Counted from the first letter of the stretch, positions 39,719-48,659 are shown. The stretch: 64,000 nucleotides of DNA from Planococcus halotolerans (GCF_003289955.1 NZ_QLZR01000002.1:434001-498000); one strand, 5' to 3'. Made by a program: numbers and translations. The notes: generated by a model not told the origin, from the sequence alone.

Positions 39719-40096
39719 TCAGGCGAAACTGATGACCGTCAATGCCAAACCTGTTGCCCATATAAGGATGTAGCTTACTGACAGCAAGAGAAAATACAAT
39801 CGCCAGGTCTTTCTGATATACTTCAGCACTTCAATTTCCTTTGACTTCTTCCACTCGATTACCAGCAAAAAAATAGCGATAAGTATTGCTGTTACAGCTA
39901 CAGCGAATGAAATTTCCAGTCCCCATAACGATTCGACTGAAACCGGAACAGAGATGAACAGCAAAAATGTGGTCAAATCAGCAGAAAAGCCGATCGACCT
40001 TCTTTTCAACTTTTTGCGGCTGAGCAACACAAACATTATAAATGCAAGAAACGGGGCAAAGATGAAAATTGCACCAATTGTATGGAGGAAAGTCAT
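39719..40096 (-). CDS. DUF3397 family membrane protein
   Basis: 125 residues from ATG 40096, overlapping the preceding stop as TGATG. Four hydrophobic segments (about 5-25, 40-58, 65-80 and 100-122) and the pattern FSADLTTFLLFISVPV typical of DUF3397. Function unknown. It is coupled to the ketopantoate reductase homologue and followed by repeat A4. Confidence 0.8.
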   Translation of the reverse strand: MTFLHTIGAIFIFAPFLAFIMFVLLSRKKLKRRSIGFSADLTTFLLFISVPVSVESLWGLEISFAVAVTAILIAIFLLVIEWKKSKEIEVLKYIRKTWRLYFLLLSVSYILIWATGLALTVISFA

Positions 40097-40956
40097 CACT
40101 CTTTTTCAGCCGCCTTCAATAAATGATAGAATGTCTGTAAAATTGGCAAGGCATAGGGAGAACGCCTGATGGTATACAACAGAATGGTGTCTACTTCCAA
40201 TTGGCGGCCAGCAAGTTTATCGGCTAGCATTGAAGAAGTATTTTCAGCTGTCGAGGCACATAAAGCTGTAACCTGCTCAAAGGGCAGCAGTGTTTCGATT
40301 TCCGGAAACGCTGAATATAATTCAGTATAAACATTCTTCAGCAATTCGTAGGCATGGGGATTACTCAGTAATTCCCCGTTCTTTAAAGATAAAAGGGCCG
40401 TAAGAGGATTAATCATCGTGTTCAGCAATACTTTTCGGAACAGCATTTGGTCAGCATCTTTATGCCATTCGGCTTTTACTCCATTTATATTGAGTAAAGG
40501 AAGGAAACGTTTTTCATCTCCGCTTAATAAGGCGAACTTGAATATGCCCTTGCCGGTATGCCTGACTTCTGTTTCGGATATTTTCAATGCGCCATGTTCC
40601 ACAATACCGGCGGCAATATTCTGTTGCGGCAAATTTCTGATCAGTTCAATGTGCATCATGCCGTTTTGCATGAAGACAAGCGGATTATCCAAACAACAAC
40701 TTTTAAGCTTTTTGATGATATCCGGCAAATGGCTGTATTTTACCGCTACCAATATGAAGGCATTGGGAGGTATACGGTCCCATTCCGAGGATGCCTCGAC
40801 AAAATGAACTTCCCCATCCCTCTTGATGCCGTTAGCATTGATCTTTTCTGCCTGTTCAGGTCTCCTCGTAATCAATTGCACACTGCACCCTGCCTCTTTC
40901 AACAGCGAAGCTGTGAGCATCCCCACTGCCCCTGCCCCTATAACAGCAAAATTCAT
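40096..40956 (-). CDS. 2-dehydropantoate 2-reductase homologue
   Basis: 286 residues, ApbA/PanE family; equivalent in position to B. subtilis ylbQ. NADPH loop AVIGAGAVGMLTASLL at the N-terminus, then VKYSHLPDIIKKL and the C-terminal helical domain with the catalytic lysine region FRKVLLNTMINPLTALL near residue 178. It would reduce ketopantoate to pantoate for CoA synthesis. Confidence 0.88.
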   Translation of the reverse strand: MNFAVIGAGAVGMLTASLLKEAGCSVQLITRRPEQAEKINANGIKRDGEVHFVEASSEWDRIPPNAFILVAVKYSHLPDIIKKLKSCCLDNPLVFMQNGMMHIELIRNLPQQNIAAGIVEHGALKISETEVRHTGKGIFKFALLSGDEKRFLPLLNINGVKAEWHKDADQMLFRKVLLNTMINPLTALLSLKNGELLSNPHAYELLKNVYTELYSAFPEIETLLPFEQVTALCASTAENTSSMLADKLAGRQLEVDTILLYTIRRSPYALPILQTFYHLLKAAEKE

Positions 40957-40987
40957 GATTGTCCCCCCACCAGCGAAATCTGTCCTT

Positions 40988-41020
40988 TTTAAAAAGAAGC
41001 CTGCCTATATGGCAGACTTC
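40988..41020 (-). terminator. Terminator of the acyl-CoA carboxylase operon
   Basis: GAAGTCTGCC atata GGCAGGCTTC then TTTTT on the minus strand, shortly after the carboxyltransferase stop at 41037. Confidence 0.9.
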
Positions 41021-41036
41021 ACTTTCATATACTCCA

Positions 41037-42587
41037 TTATACAGGAGTGATTGCGTGTTTTCGATAAGGCATAGGTAAATCTTTTGTTTCATAAATCGAC
41101 AGTCTTTGCGCCAGCACTTGGCGGAGATCGGATGGAGCTACGATTTCATCGACGATGAGTTCGGAAGCCAAACGGTAGATGTCGATCTCTTCTTTGTATT
41201 CCTGATGTTTTTCCTGAACATATTTCAAGCGTTCTTTCGGATCTTCAATCGCTTCGATTTTATTCGAATAAACCGCGTTGACCGCAGCTTCAGGTCCCAT
41301 TACGGCAATCTGTGCTGTAGGCAATGCGATACAGACATCCGGTTCAAATGCCGGGCCAGCCATTGCATACAAGCCTGCTCCGTAAGCCTTACGGACGATA
41401 ACGGAAATCTTCGGCACAGTAGCCGAACTCATTGCAGCGATAAATTTAGCGCCGTGACGGATAATCCCCGCACGTTCGACTTTTGTTCCGATCATGAAGC
41501 CGGGCACATCAGCAAGGAATAAAAGAGGAATAGAGAACGCATCACAAAGGTTGATGAATTTCGCTCCTTTATCCGCTGAATCACCGAATAATACGCCGCC
41601 CTTCACTTTCGGCTGGTTGGCCAGAATGCCGACAACCTGACCGTCAATGCGGGCAAGCCCTGTAATCAATTCCGGTGCGAAAAGTTTTTTGATATCGAAG
41701 AATGAACCTTCATCGATCAGTTGATCGATCAATTCATACATATCAAAAGGCGCATTCTGGTTTTCAGGAATAATCGCTTCCAGCGTACGGCCAGCTTTTG
41801 CAGCTTTCGCTTCAATCTTTTCAGGTTTAATCGCGAAATTTGCAGGGAAGTTCGTCAAATAACGGCGGGCTTCTGAAATCGCTTCTTCTTCGGAAGAAAC
41901 AAGGACGTCGCCTACACCGCTGACTGTGCAATGCATGCGGGCTCCACCCATTTCTTCAAGCGTCACTTTTTCACCGATGACTTTTTCAGCCATACGCGGA
42001 GAACCAAGATACATCGAAGCGTTTCCTTCGACCATAATGACGATGTCACAGAAGGCCGGTATGTAGGCTCCGCCTGCAGCCGAAGGTCCGAACAATAAGC
42101 AAACCTGCGGCACCATGCCGGACATTCTTACTTGATTGTGGAAAATTTTACCTGCTCCTCTGCGGTTTGGGAACATATCCAATTGATCGGTAATGCGCGC
42201 TCCTGCAGAGTCGACCAAATACAGCATCGGAACCTGCATTTTTTCAGCTGTTTCCTGGATGCGGATGATTTTCTCTACTGTGCGGGAACCCCATGACCCC
42301 GCTTTTACCGTAGAATCGTTTGCCATGACGCAAACCGTCTGACCGTTGACTTTACCGATTGCGGTTACAACGCCATCAGCCGGAAGGCCTTCAGCTTCCA
42401 CATTGGCGAAACGGCCATCTTCAGCATAATTTTCATCATCGAATAGTAATTTCAAACGATCACGGACGAAAAGTTTATTGCTTTCTTTCATCTTTTCATG
42501 GTATTTCGGCAATCCGCCAGCAAATATTTTTGCCAGCTTTTCTTCAAGACGTTCATTATACCCCGTTGTTTCAGTAGTTTTAGTCAT
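41037..42587 (-). CDS. Acyl-CoA carboxylase carboxyltransferase subunit (YngE-like)
   Basis: 516 residues, biotin-dependent carboxyltransferase that moves CO2 from biotin to an acyl-CoA. PADGVVTAIGKVNGQTV, FNRRGAGKIF-like (PNRRGAGKIF) and GPSAAGGAYIPAFCD motifs form the oxyanion holes. Closest in feel to B. subtilis YngE, i.e. methylcrotonyl- or propionyl-CoA type; the substrate cannot be fixed from sequence alone. Last gene of a three-gene operon with the carrier and biotin carboxylase. Confidence 0.9.
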   Translation of the reverse strand: MTKTTETTGYNERLEEKLAKIFAGGLPKYHEKMKESNKLFVRDRLKLLFDDENYAEDGRFANVEAEGLPADGVVTAIGKVNGQTVCVMANDSTVKAGSWGSRTVEKIIRIQETAEKMQVPMLYLVDSAGARITDQLDMFPNRRGAGKIFHNQVRMSGMVPQVCLLFGPSAAGGAYIPAFCDIVIMVEGNASMYLGSPRMAEKVIGEKVTLEEMGGARMHCTVSGVGDVLVSSEEEAISEARRYLTNFPANFAIKPEKIEAKAAKAGRTLEAIIPENQNAPFDMYELIDQLIDEGSFFDIKKLFAPELITGLARIDGQVVGILANQPKVKGGVLFGDSADKGAKFINLCDAFSIPLLFLADVPGFMIGTKVERAGIIRHGAKFIAAMSSATVPKISVIVRKAYGAGLYAMAGPAFEPDVCIALPTAQIAVMGPEAAVNAVYSNKIEAIEDPKERLKYVQEKHQEYKEEIDIYRLASELIVDEIVAPSDLRQVLAQRLSIYETKDLPMPYRKHAITPV

Positions 42588-42618
42588 TTTGCCTGCCCCC
42601 TTTGCTGGTAGAACACGA

Positions 42619-42834
42619 TTATTCCGCTAATGTTACTAATGTGTCGCCTTCGTTGACGAAGCCGCCCACTTCCACATTCACTTTTTCAACAGATCCTGCA
42701 AACTCGGCTTCAACAGGAATTTCCATTTTCATGGATTCGATTGTCAAAATTGCCTGGCCAGCTGTTACTGCGTCGCCTTCTCCTACTAAAACATTTAATA
42801 CTGTACCTGCCATTGTCGCTTTTAATTCTTTCAT
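42619..42834 (-). CDS. Biotin carboxyl carrier protein, short (YngHB-like)
   Basis: 71 residues, a complete single biotinyl domain. The biotinylated lysine is in ESMKMEIPV near residue 37, the canonical AMKM-type site. ATG 42834 overlaps the stop of the biotin carboxylase gene as ATGA. It shuttles carboxybiotin between the two enzymes encoded on either side. Confidence 0.92.
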   Translation of the reverse strand: MKELKATMAGTVLNVLVGEGDAVTAGQAILTIESMKMEIPVEAEFAGSVEKVNVEVGGFVNEGDTLVTLAE

Positions 42835-44180
42835 ACTGTTTTTTCCTCCTTCGATTTTTCCATCCATTGTGGCAATACAGCTGTCGCGTATTCCCCTGAG
42901 ATGAATTCCTGTGATTCGATGAATTCCTTAAATAAGGGAATATTCGTTTTTACCCCATCAATTGTAGCATGATTAAAAAATTTCTGTGATTTCGATAATG
43001 CATCCATCCGGTCTGTCCCAGTGATAATCACTTTAGAAATCATCGGGTCATAAAATGGTGTGACGGCATTTCCTTGTTCATAGCCGGTTTCAATTCGGGC
43101 ACCTTCGCCCCACTCGATTTTCTCCAGCTTGCCCGGTGATGGGAAGAAGGTTTTTGGATCTTCCGCATAAATGCGGTATTCGATTGCATGGCCTTTTGTA
43201 GTAATCTCATCCTGAGCCGGCAGCTTGCCGCCTCTTGCCACATCAATCTGCCATTCAACCAGGTCAAGTCCTGTCACTTCTTCCGTAACCGGATGCTCCA
43301 CCTGCAAACGAGTATTCATCTCAAGGAAGTAAAACTCATTAGACTGATCGACGATGAATTCGACTGTTCCGGCATTGCTGTAACCTACCGCTTCACCCGC
43401 ACGGATTGCGGCTTCACACAATCGTTCGCGCACATCCTGCGGAAGATGAGGCGATGGTGACTCTTCAATCACTTTTTGGTTGCGGCGCTGCACGGAACAA
43501 TTGCGTTCGTATAAATGAACGATATTGCCATGAGAATCCCCGAATATCTGGACTTCGATATGGCGGGCATCCGAAATGAATTTCTCCAGATACACTACAT
43601 CGTTGCCAAAATAAGCTTTTGCACGGTTTTTGACGGAATCAAATTGCTGACTGAGCGCTTGCTCACTTTCACAGCGCACCATTCCGATGCCGCCTCCGCC
43701 TCCGCTTGCTTTCAGCATCAACGGGTAGCCGATTTTACTTGCTTCTTCAATTGCTTCATCAAGTGAAGCTACGCCTTCTTCCGTTCCAGGAACAACTGGA
43801 ACTCCAGCTTTGATCATCGCACGGCGGGATTCGATTTTGTCTCCCATCATATCAATGATGCCGCTGTCCGGACCGATAAAGATCAATCCAGCTTCCTGAA
43901 CTTTGCGGGCAAATCCAGCGTTTTCGGATAATAGGCCATAACCTGGATGAATTGCATCCGCATTATGTTTTTTAGCCGTTTCAATGATTTTTTCTGCCTG
44001 TAAATATGACTGCACCACCGGATTCGGACCGATCAGCACAGCTTCCGTTGCTTCACTTACATAAGGCAGATCCCCATCTGCCTCAGAATGGATAGCAATC
44101 GTTTCGATACCGAGGCGTTCGCATGTACGAATAATGCGTCGTGCAATTTCTCCCCGGTTCGCAATCAGGATTTTTTTCAT
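42831..44180 (-). CDS. Acyl-CoA carboxylase biotin carboxylase subunit
   Basis: 449 residues. ATP-grasp enzyme that carboxylates biotin. N-terminal ILIANRGEIARRIIRTC, glycine loop KASGGGGGIGMV near residue 160, and EMNTRLQVEHPVTEEVTG near 287 are diagnostic. First gene of the operon; a sigma-A type promoter with a cre box lies upstream. Distinct from the fatty-acid accC, which is normally beside accB elsewhere. Confidence 0.92.
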   Translation of the reverse strand: MKKILIANRGEIARRIIRTCERLGIETIAIHSEADGDLPYVSEATEAVLIGPNPVVQSYLQAEKIIETAKKHNADAIHPGYGLLSENAGFARKVQEAGLIFIGPDSGIIDMMGDKIESRRAMIKAGVPVVPGTEEGVASLDEAIEEASKIGYPLMLKASGGGGGIGMVRCESEQALSQQFDSVKNRAKAYFGNDVVYLEKFISDARHIEVQIFGDSHGNIVHLYERNCSVQRRNQKVIEESPSPHLPQDVRERLCEAAIRAGEAVGYSNAGTVEFIVDQSNEFYFLEMNTRLQVEHPVTEEVTGLDLVEWQIDVARGGKLPAQDEITTKGHAIEYRIYAEDPKTFFPSPGKLEKIEWGEGARIETGYEQGNAVTPFYDPMISKVIITGTDRMDALSKSQKFFNHATIDGVKTNIPLFKEFIESQEFISGEYATAVLPQWMEKSKEEKTV

Positions 44181-44214
44181 ATTTGAAATACCCCCTATGT
44201 TTTCTCCCTTCTAT

Positions 44215-44244
44215 AGCATATATGAAGTTTGTAAGCGATTTCAA
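44215..44244 (-). promoter_or_regulatory. Promoter with overlapping cre (CcpA) operator
   Basis: TTGAAA at 44244-44239 and TATGCT at 44220-44215 with an 18-base spacer. TGAAATCGCTTACA at 44243-44230 matches the cre consensus TGWAANCGNTNWCA at every position and covers the -35 box, so CcpA binding would block transcription when preferred sugars are present. Confidence 0.8.
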
Positions 44245-44332
44245 CTATTGGCTGAAAAAATTTCTGAATATACGGGCATCGAACATCCTCATATATCAGT
44301 AACAGCTTAATTTATTATTGTTAAAATTAAAC

Positions 44333-44366
44333 AAATAAAAACCTGCCACTCAGTAAGCAGCAGGTT
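44333..44366 (-). terminator. Terminator of the enoyl-CoA hydratase gene
   Basis: AACCTGC with GCAGGTT around a 13-base loop, followed by TTTATTTG on the minus strand. Confidence 0.8.
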
Positions 44367-44375
44367 CGGTCAGTG

Positions 44376-45128
44376 TTACTTTTTGGATTTTTCGAGGAAT
44401 CTCGCTACAGCTTCATGATGGGCTGTGCTTGCCCATAACTGGGCACAGCGACGGATTTCAGCTTCCACACGTTCCTTAAGGTTCGATGCGCGCCAGTTTC
44501 TGACCGCCATTTCCTTATAGGCGCGATGCACTTCAGGAAGTACATTGCGGAATGACGCGATAAAATCTTCTATATCTCCGTCTTCCCGGATAATGGCAGT
44601 TGCCCAGCCGTTTTCCAGCAGTTCTTCTGCCGTATAAAGGCGGGCCTCGCTGAGCATCTTCAAAGCACGGTCATGCTGAAGCGCTTCAAAAAGATAGGTT
44701 CCGCCTCCCCAGCCGCTGGTGATCGCCAGTGTGCCTTGGATAAAGCCAGCTTTCACATGACCTCGGACGAGCCGGTAATCGCAGGCTGTTGCTATTTCAC
44801 AACCTCCTCCGACTGCTGTTCCGTTGACAAGAGCCGCGACAGGCACTGGCAATGTCTTGATCTTGTATAGCACGTCGCCCATCCGTTTAAGCATGGGATA
44901 GGCTTGTTCTTCTGTCTCCAAAGCGTGAAAAACCGACAAATCTCCTCCGGAGCAGAATGCTTTTTCACCGGCAGCTGTAATGATGACCAGACGCGGCAAC
45001 TCTGTTGATGCCCGTTCAATCAATTCTTCCAAACCTTCCATCACTTCCGCGTTTATTGCATTGCGGATTTCCGGCCGGTCGATTGTAAATGTCATAATAC
45101 CTTCGGCTGTTTCGATTTTATAGGCCAT
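44376..45128 (-). CDS. Enoyl-CoA hydratase/isomerase family protein
   Basis: 250 residues, crotonase fold. FSIDRPE-like start (FTIDRPEIRNAINAEVM), oxyanion-hole segments AFCSGGDLSVF (near residue 62) and NGTAVGGGCEIATACDYRL (near 103). A substrate cannot be assigned; some members are 3-hydroxyisobutyryl-CoA hydrolases or methylglutaconyl-CoA hydratases. It has its own terminator but lies just upstream of the carboxylase operon, suggesting a shared acyl-CoA pathway. Confidence 0.88.
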   Translation of the reverse strand: MAYKIETAEGIMTFTIDRPEIRNAINAEVMEGLEELIERASTELPRLVIITAAGEKAFCSGGDLSVFHALETEEQAYPMLKRMGDVLYKIKTLPVPVAALVNGTAVGGGCEIATACDYRLVRGHVKAGFIQGTLAITSGWGGGTYLFEALQHDRALKMLSEARLYTAEELLENGWATAIIREDGDIEDFIASFRNVLPEVHRAYKEMAVRNWRASNLKERVEAEIRRCAQLWASTAHHEAVARFLEKSKK

Positions 45129-45181
45129 TCTGATTCACCTCGTGAGTGTGAGTATGTAAGTTGAGTTAATTACTTATAGAT

Positions 45182-45430
45182 AACCGATATTCCGCAAAAC
45201 AGCTCCGAAGACATTAGCCGAAGCATTCGAGGTTAAGTCTTTGCAGCGATGCAAGAACACGATTATTAGGATGAGCTAATGCAGGAGGTTATGCCCGTCT
45301 CCGCTGTTTTACTCCATATCTCTAGAGAGCTTACCAGCGAAGGCGCGCTCCAGGACTGGCCGGAGTAATAAGACGAGTGATCTTCTCGGCTTATTACGGG
45401 AGGCTTGTCCAAAGCGACGAAGCGGTATAT
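45182..45430. repeat. Intergenic repeat family B, copy B2
   Basis: Core inverted ends ATATTCCGCAAAACAGC (45187-45203) and GCTGTTTTACTCCATAT (45303-45319), then an extension through CTCTAGAGAGC, GACGAGTGATCTTCTCGGC and GACGAAGCGGTAT, parallel to B1 read in reverse. A GATTATTAGGATGAGCTAAT inner arm is unique. No gene lies in the 400-base gap. Confidence 0.8.
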
Positions 45431-45469
45431 TTAAATTTTTTCCAATTCGAATAATTAGATATGTACAGA

Positions 45470-45511
45470 GAAAAAGGCTATCGAGAGCCATGGCCTCTCA
45501 ATAGCCTTTTA
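45470..45511 (-). terminator. Terminator of yceD-rpmF
   Basis: AAAAGGCTATTGAGAG gccatgg CTCTCGATAGCCTTTTT on the minus strand, a 16-bp stem with T-run, just after rpmF. Confidence 0.92.
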
Positions 45512-45526
45512 GCAGCAAATACTGTT

Positions 45527-45703
45527 TTATTTGCTTGCTACAACTTCTTTCCCTTTGTATGATCCACATGCTTTGCAGACGTGGTGAGCCAATTTCGATT
45601 CGCCACAGCTTGGGCAAGTTACCATGCCCGGCACGGACAATTTGAAATGCGTACGGCGTTTTCTTTTAACGGTTTTGGACGTTCTTCTGAACGGTACAGC
45701 CAT
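45527..45703 (-). CDS. rpmF: 50S ribosomal protein L32
   Basis: 58 residues from ATG 45703 (GGAGGTGTCACCA upstream). [19 protein letters not shown] start and a zinc ribbon CPSCGES...CKACGSY with all four cysteines, so it is the zinc-binding form. Encoded after yceD as in most bacteria. Confidence 0.97.
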   Translation of the reverse strand: MAVPFRRTSKTVKRKRRTHFKLSVPGMVTCPSCGESKLAHHVCKACGSYKGKEVVASK

Positions 45704-45727
45704 TGGTGACACCTCCTTACAGTGATT

Positions 45728-46261
45728 CTATTCATCTGACTGATCGAAATACTTTGCTAAATCAGCAAGTCTTGGATCCGGTTTTGGTTGTGCTTCTTCT
45801 TTCTCCGCCTGAACTTCTTCGTCTGTCGAATAAGACCATTCTTCGCCGCCTTTAATAACGGCTTGATCGGCATCTTCCTTGAAGACCTGCATCGGTATTT
45901 CCAGAAGGATAAGTTCTTCGAGGACCGGCTGGAAATCAATCGTTTCCGTATCGACCGCGTGAACATTATCGTCTGTATCCCCTAGGCCGTGTTCCGACCA
46001 ATCAAAGATTTCAACCGATTCAATATCTACAGGAAACTCGACATCTTCCCAAGTTCGTGCGCAAGGCAATATGAGCATGCCTTTGAGTTGAAGCTGGCAC
46101 GTGAGTTGTTGCGAACCAATTGTGCAATGTCCTGTGACGTGGATGGGTGAAATATCACGAATATCGCTATTGCGTTTTTTCACTTCATCAAGATTGACCA
46201 TCTGGTCGATCTTCATCCCGTCTCTGCGATGCTTTTGAAGCTGTTGAATCGCTATTTTCAT
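45728..46261 (-). CDS. yceD: DUF177 family protein YceD (YlbN)
   Basis: 177 residues. The YceD fold is shown by GQSVCR-like CQLQLKGMLILPCARTWEDVEFPVD (in part) and an acidic C-terminal half with KPDPRLADLAKYF. It is linked to 23S rRNA maturation or processing in other bacteria. Drives co-expression with rpmF; its promoter has consensus boxes. Confidence 0.93.
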   Translation of the reverse strand: MKIAIQQLQKHRRDGMKIDQMVNLDEVKKRNSDIRDISPIHVTGHCTIGSQQLTCQLQLKGMLILPCARTWEDVEFPVDIESVEIFDWSEHGLGDTDDNVHAVDTETIDFQPVLEELILLEIPMQVFKEDADQAVIKGGEEWSYSTDEEVQAEKEEAQPKPDPRLADLAKYFDQSDE

Positions 46262-46289
46262 AAGTAATCACCTCAAGACAACAAAGTTG

Positions 46290-46318
46290 ATTATATAATG
46301 AGCAGAAAAAGATGTCAA
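46290..46318 (-). promoter_or_regulatory. Consensus promoter of yceD-rpmF
   Basis: TTGACA at 46318-46313 and TATAAT at 46295-46290 with 17 bases between: a perfect sigma-A promoter, fitting a ribosomal-protein operon. Confidence 0.92.
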
Positions 46319-46327
46319 GAAAAAATC

Positions 46328-46357
46328 TTGTCACACAATTCCTTACATCGTTATACT
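46328..46357 (+). promoter_or_regulatory. Promoter of tmcAL
   Basis: TTGTCA at 46328-46333 and TATACT at 46352-46357 with an 18-base spacer, divergent from the yceD promoter. Confidence 0.75.
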
Positions 46358-46388
46358 TATACTTAAGTTTACCAAAGGAGCTGATCGA

Positions 46389-47591
46389 ATGAAAGCAGCA
46401 GGCATTGTAGTCGAATATAACCCGTTTCATAATGGCCATCTCCATCATGCGAGAAGTGCAAAAGAAAGTGCTGGTGCCGACATTCTCGTTGCCGTAATGA
46501 GCGGCCAATTTCTCCAGCGCGGCGAACCGGCATTCGCGGATAAATGGAGACGTACGGAAATGGCTCTGGCAAATGGCGTCGACCTTGTCATCGAATTGCC
46601 TTATGTCTACGCAACTGCCCAAGCTTCTGATTTTGCGAGAGGCTCCATTACGCTGCTCGAGGCCATCGGCTGTGAAGCTTTTTGTTTCGGAAGCGAACAG
46701 GGAGCCATCGAACCTTTCCTGAAATCGCGGCAACTGCTTAATAAAGAAAACCTTGCTTACCAGCAAAGGATCCACGAAGCTGTCCAGTCAGGCATCAGTT
46801 ACCCTAAAGCGATGAATGAGGCCTACCAGGAAGTTACAGGCGGGCAGGAAGGCTTTGCCGACCTTACAAAGCCCAATAATATTCTGGGCTACCATTACAT
46901 AGAAGCGGCAGAGCGAATATCATCTTCCATGCAGCCGTTGACTGTCCAGCGAATTGGCGCAAATTACCACGACCCCATTACTGAAGGGTTATCGATTGCC
47001 AGTGCGACAGGAATCCGGAAAGCCTTTTTCGAAGGCGGCTCTCTTGAGGAACTTTCCGCTTACCTGCCTGCTTATTCAATCGAAGCACTTCAAAACTTTG
47101 CAAAAGAGTATGGGCGCTTTGGCAGCTGGGAAACATTCTACCCAATGTTGCGTTTCACTATTTTAAGGGAGAAACCCGAAAATCTCCGCCAATTTGCGGA
47201 AGTGACAGAAGGCATCGAACACCTTATCTATGAAGCTGCACGAAAAGAACAGGATTTCGAAGCTTTTATCGGCCGGATTAAATCCAAACGTTTCACCAGA
47301 ACCCGCATTCAGCGGATGCTGACTCACATTTTCACCGGCTTTACCTGGGAGATGCTGAAATCCTTCAAGCAGCCGTCTTATTTGCGATTGCTCGGCATGA
47401 CACAGGCCGGCCGCCAGTATCTGAATGCACAAAAAAAGAATATCAGCCTGCCCATTATCAGCCGCGCCGCCGATTTGGCGGACAACAGAATGGGCAAAAT
47501 TGATATTCAAGCCAGCAGCCTATATCTGCTGGGTCTTGGCAGCAGTAATCTAAAAAAAGAATTTACAACACCGCCGATTTATTTCGGTTGA
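46389..47591 (+). CDS. tmcAL: tRNA(Met) cytidine acetate ligase TmcAL
   Basis: 400 residues, formerly YlbM. Uses ATP and acetate to make N4-acetylcytidine at the wobble base of elongator tRNA-Met. Nucleotidyltransferase motif GIVVEYNPFHNGHLHH (HxGH type) at the N-terminus and SGQFLQRGEPAFADKW near residue 38 are diagnostic. AAAGGAG precedes the ATG. Overlaps the convergent ylbL gene by 13 bases. Confidence 0.95.
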   Translation: MKAAGIVVEYNPFHNGHLHHARSAKESAGADILVAVMSGQFLQRGEPAFADKWRRTEMALANGVDLVIELPYVYATAQASDFARGSITLLEAIGCEAFCFGSEQGAIEPFLKSRQLLNKENLAYQQRIHEAVQSGISYPKAMNEAYQEVTGGQEGFADLTKPNNILGYHYIEAAERISSSMQPLTVQRIGANYHDPITEGLSIASATGIRKAFFEGGSLEELSAYLPAYSIEALQNFAKEYGRFGSWETFYPMLRFTILREKPENLRQFAEVTEGIEHLIYEAARKEQDFEAFIGRIKSKRFTRTRIQRMLTHIFTGFTWEMLKSFKQPSYLRLLGMTQAGRQYLNAQKKNISLPIISRAADLADNRMGKIDIQASSLYLLGLGSSNLKKEFTTPPIYFG

Positions 47592-48604
47592 AGCTGTTCC
47601 AGATAGTCAAGTGCATCCTGCAGCGTTTTAACCGGCACGATTTCCATATCTGTGCCGATTTCTTCTGCAGTTTCTACAGCCACGTCATAATTGCTTTCAC
47701 CATCTGCTGCGAGCTCATCATCCGGCGCAAAGAATATTTCCATGCCTCCATTGTCAGCTGCAATCACTTTCTGGTCAATTCCACCGATGCGCCCCACTTC
47801 TCCTTCGCTTTCCATGGTTCCTGTACCGGCTACATCATAACCTTGGGTGATATCTTCCTCAAGCAGCTGGTTGATGATCTCCAGAGTGAACATCAGGCCG
47901 GCTGAAGGGCCTCCAATTTCCTCGGAATCAATAGAAACTTTTGGATCGGTGATAATCGTTTTATCTTCGACAAATGAAATTCCAAGTCCAGCACGCTCAG
48001 GATCAGTCGGCAGCGGCGCCAAAGTAATGGTTTCGATTACTTCCCTGTCATTCCGTTCAATCACCAGTTCCACAGTGTCCCCGACTTGTTTTTCAGCCAG
48101 ATAATCGATAAAGTCCTGCTGACTTTCAAAATTATTGCCGTCTATTGACAGTACCCGGTCACCCGGTTTCAGAATATCATCAGCCGCTCCGCCTTCCAGG
48201 ACGTTCAAAACGAAAACACCTGCCGTTTCGACTTCATAAGGCATATCGGCAGTTTCAAATGCCGCTTTCAATGCGTTAACCTGTGAATCCGACATCAATT
48301 TCAGCTGGCGGATATTATATTCCTCTTCAGATTCATGCGGACTGCGCACCTGCTCGGGCTGCAGCACTTTATAGCCTTCCTGGAATTGCGCATACACATA
48401 GAGCGCAGGAGTGGCATTCAGCATCGATACCGTCATTAAACTGAAACTTCCCTCGTCATCTTCATCGCCGTTTTCGACTTCTACAAGCGGCGACAATTCA
48501 TAGGCGCTTCCCGGACGCGTTATGTAACTGTCCATCCGGTAAAAGGAAATAAAGACAGCTGCTGCGATTACAATTAAATAAAAGACCGTTCGTTTGTTTT
48601 TCAT
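47579..48604 (-). CDS. ylbL: PDZ-domain Lon-type membrane protease (SepM/YlbL)
   Basis: 341 residues: N-terminal membrane anchor (about 7-23), PDZ domain (about 125-195, VLNVLEGGAADDILKPGDRVLSIDG in part) and C-terminal Lon S16 domain with catalytic Ser in GGPSAGLMFTLE (near residue 231) and Lys in DQKVIAADNGG (near 278). Related proteases process extracellular peptides or lysozyme-type regulators. Confidence 0.93.
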   Translation of the reverse strand: MKNKRTVFYLIVIAAAVFISFYRMDSYITRPGSAYELSPLVEVENGDEDDEGSFSLMTVSMLNATPALYVYAQFQEGYKVLQPEQVRSPHESEEEYNIRQLKLMSDSQVNALKAAFETADMPYEVETAGVFVLNVLEGGAADDILKPGDRVLSIDGNNFESQQDFIDYLAEKQVGDTVELVIERNDREVIETITLAPLPTDPERAGLGISFVEDKTIITDPKVSIDSEEIGGPSAGLMFTLEIINQLLEEDITQGYDVAGTGTMESEGEVGRIGGIDQKVIAADNGGMEIFFAPDDELAADGESNYDVAVETAEEIGTDMEIVPVKTLQDALDYLEQLQPK

Positions 48605-48633
48605 CGGCTAACCCTCTCTATTCAAAAAAGAAT

Positions 48634-48659
48634 AACAAAAAAGCCACGAGAACCGTGAC

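Noticed and set aside
46188-46775. 195-residue minus-strand frame opposite tmcAL and yceD
   Set aside because: Antisense to two well-supported genes and their promoters; no family resemblance.
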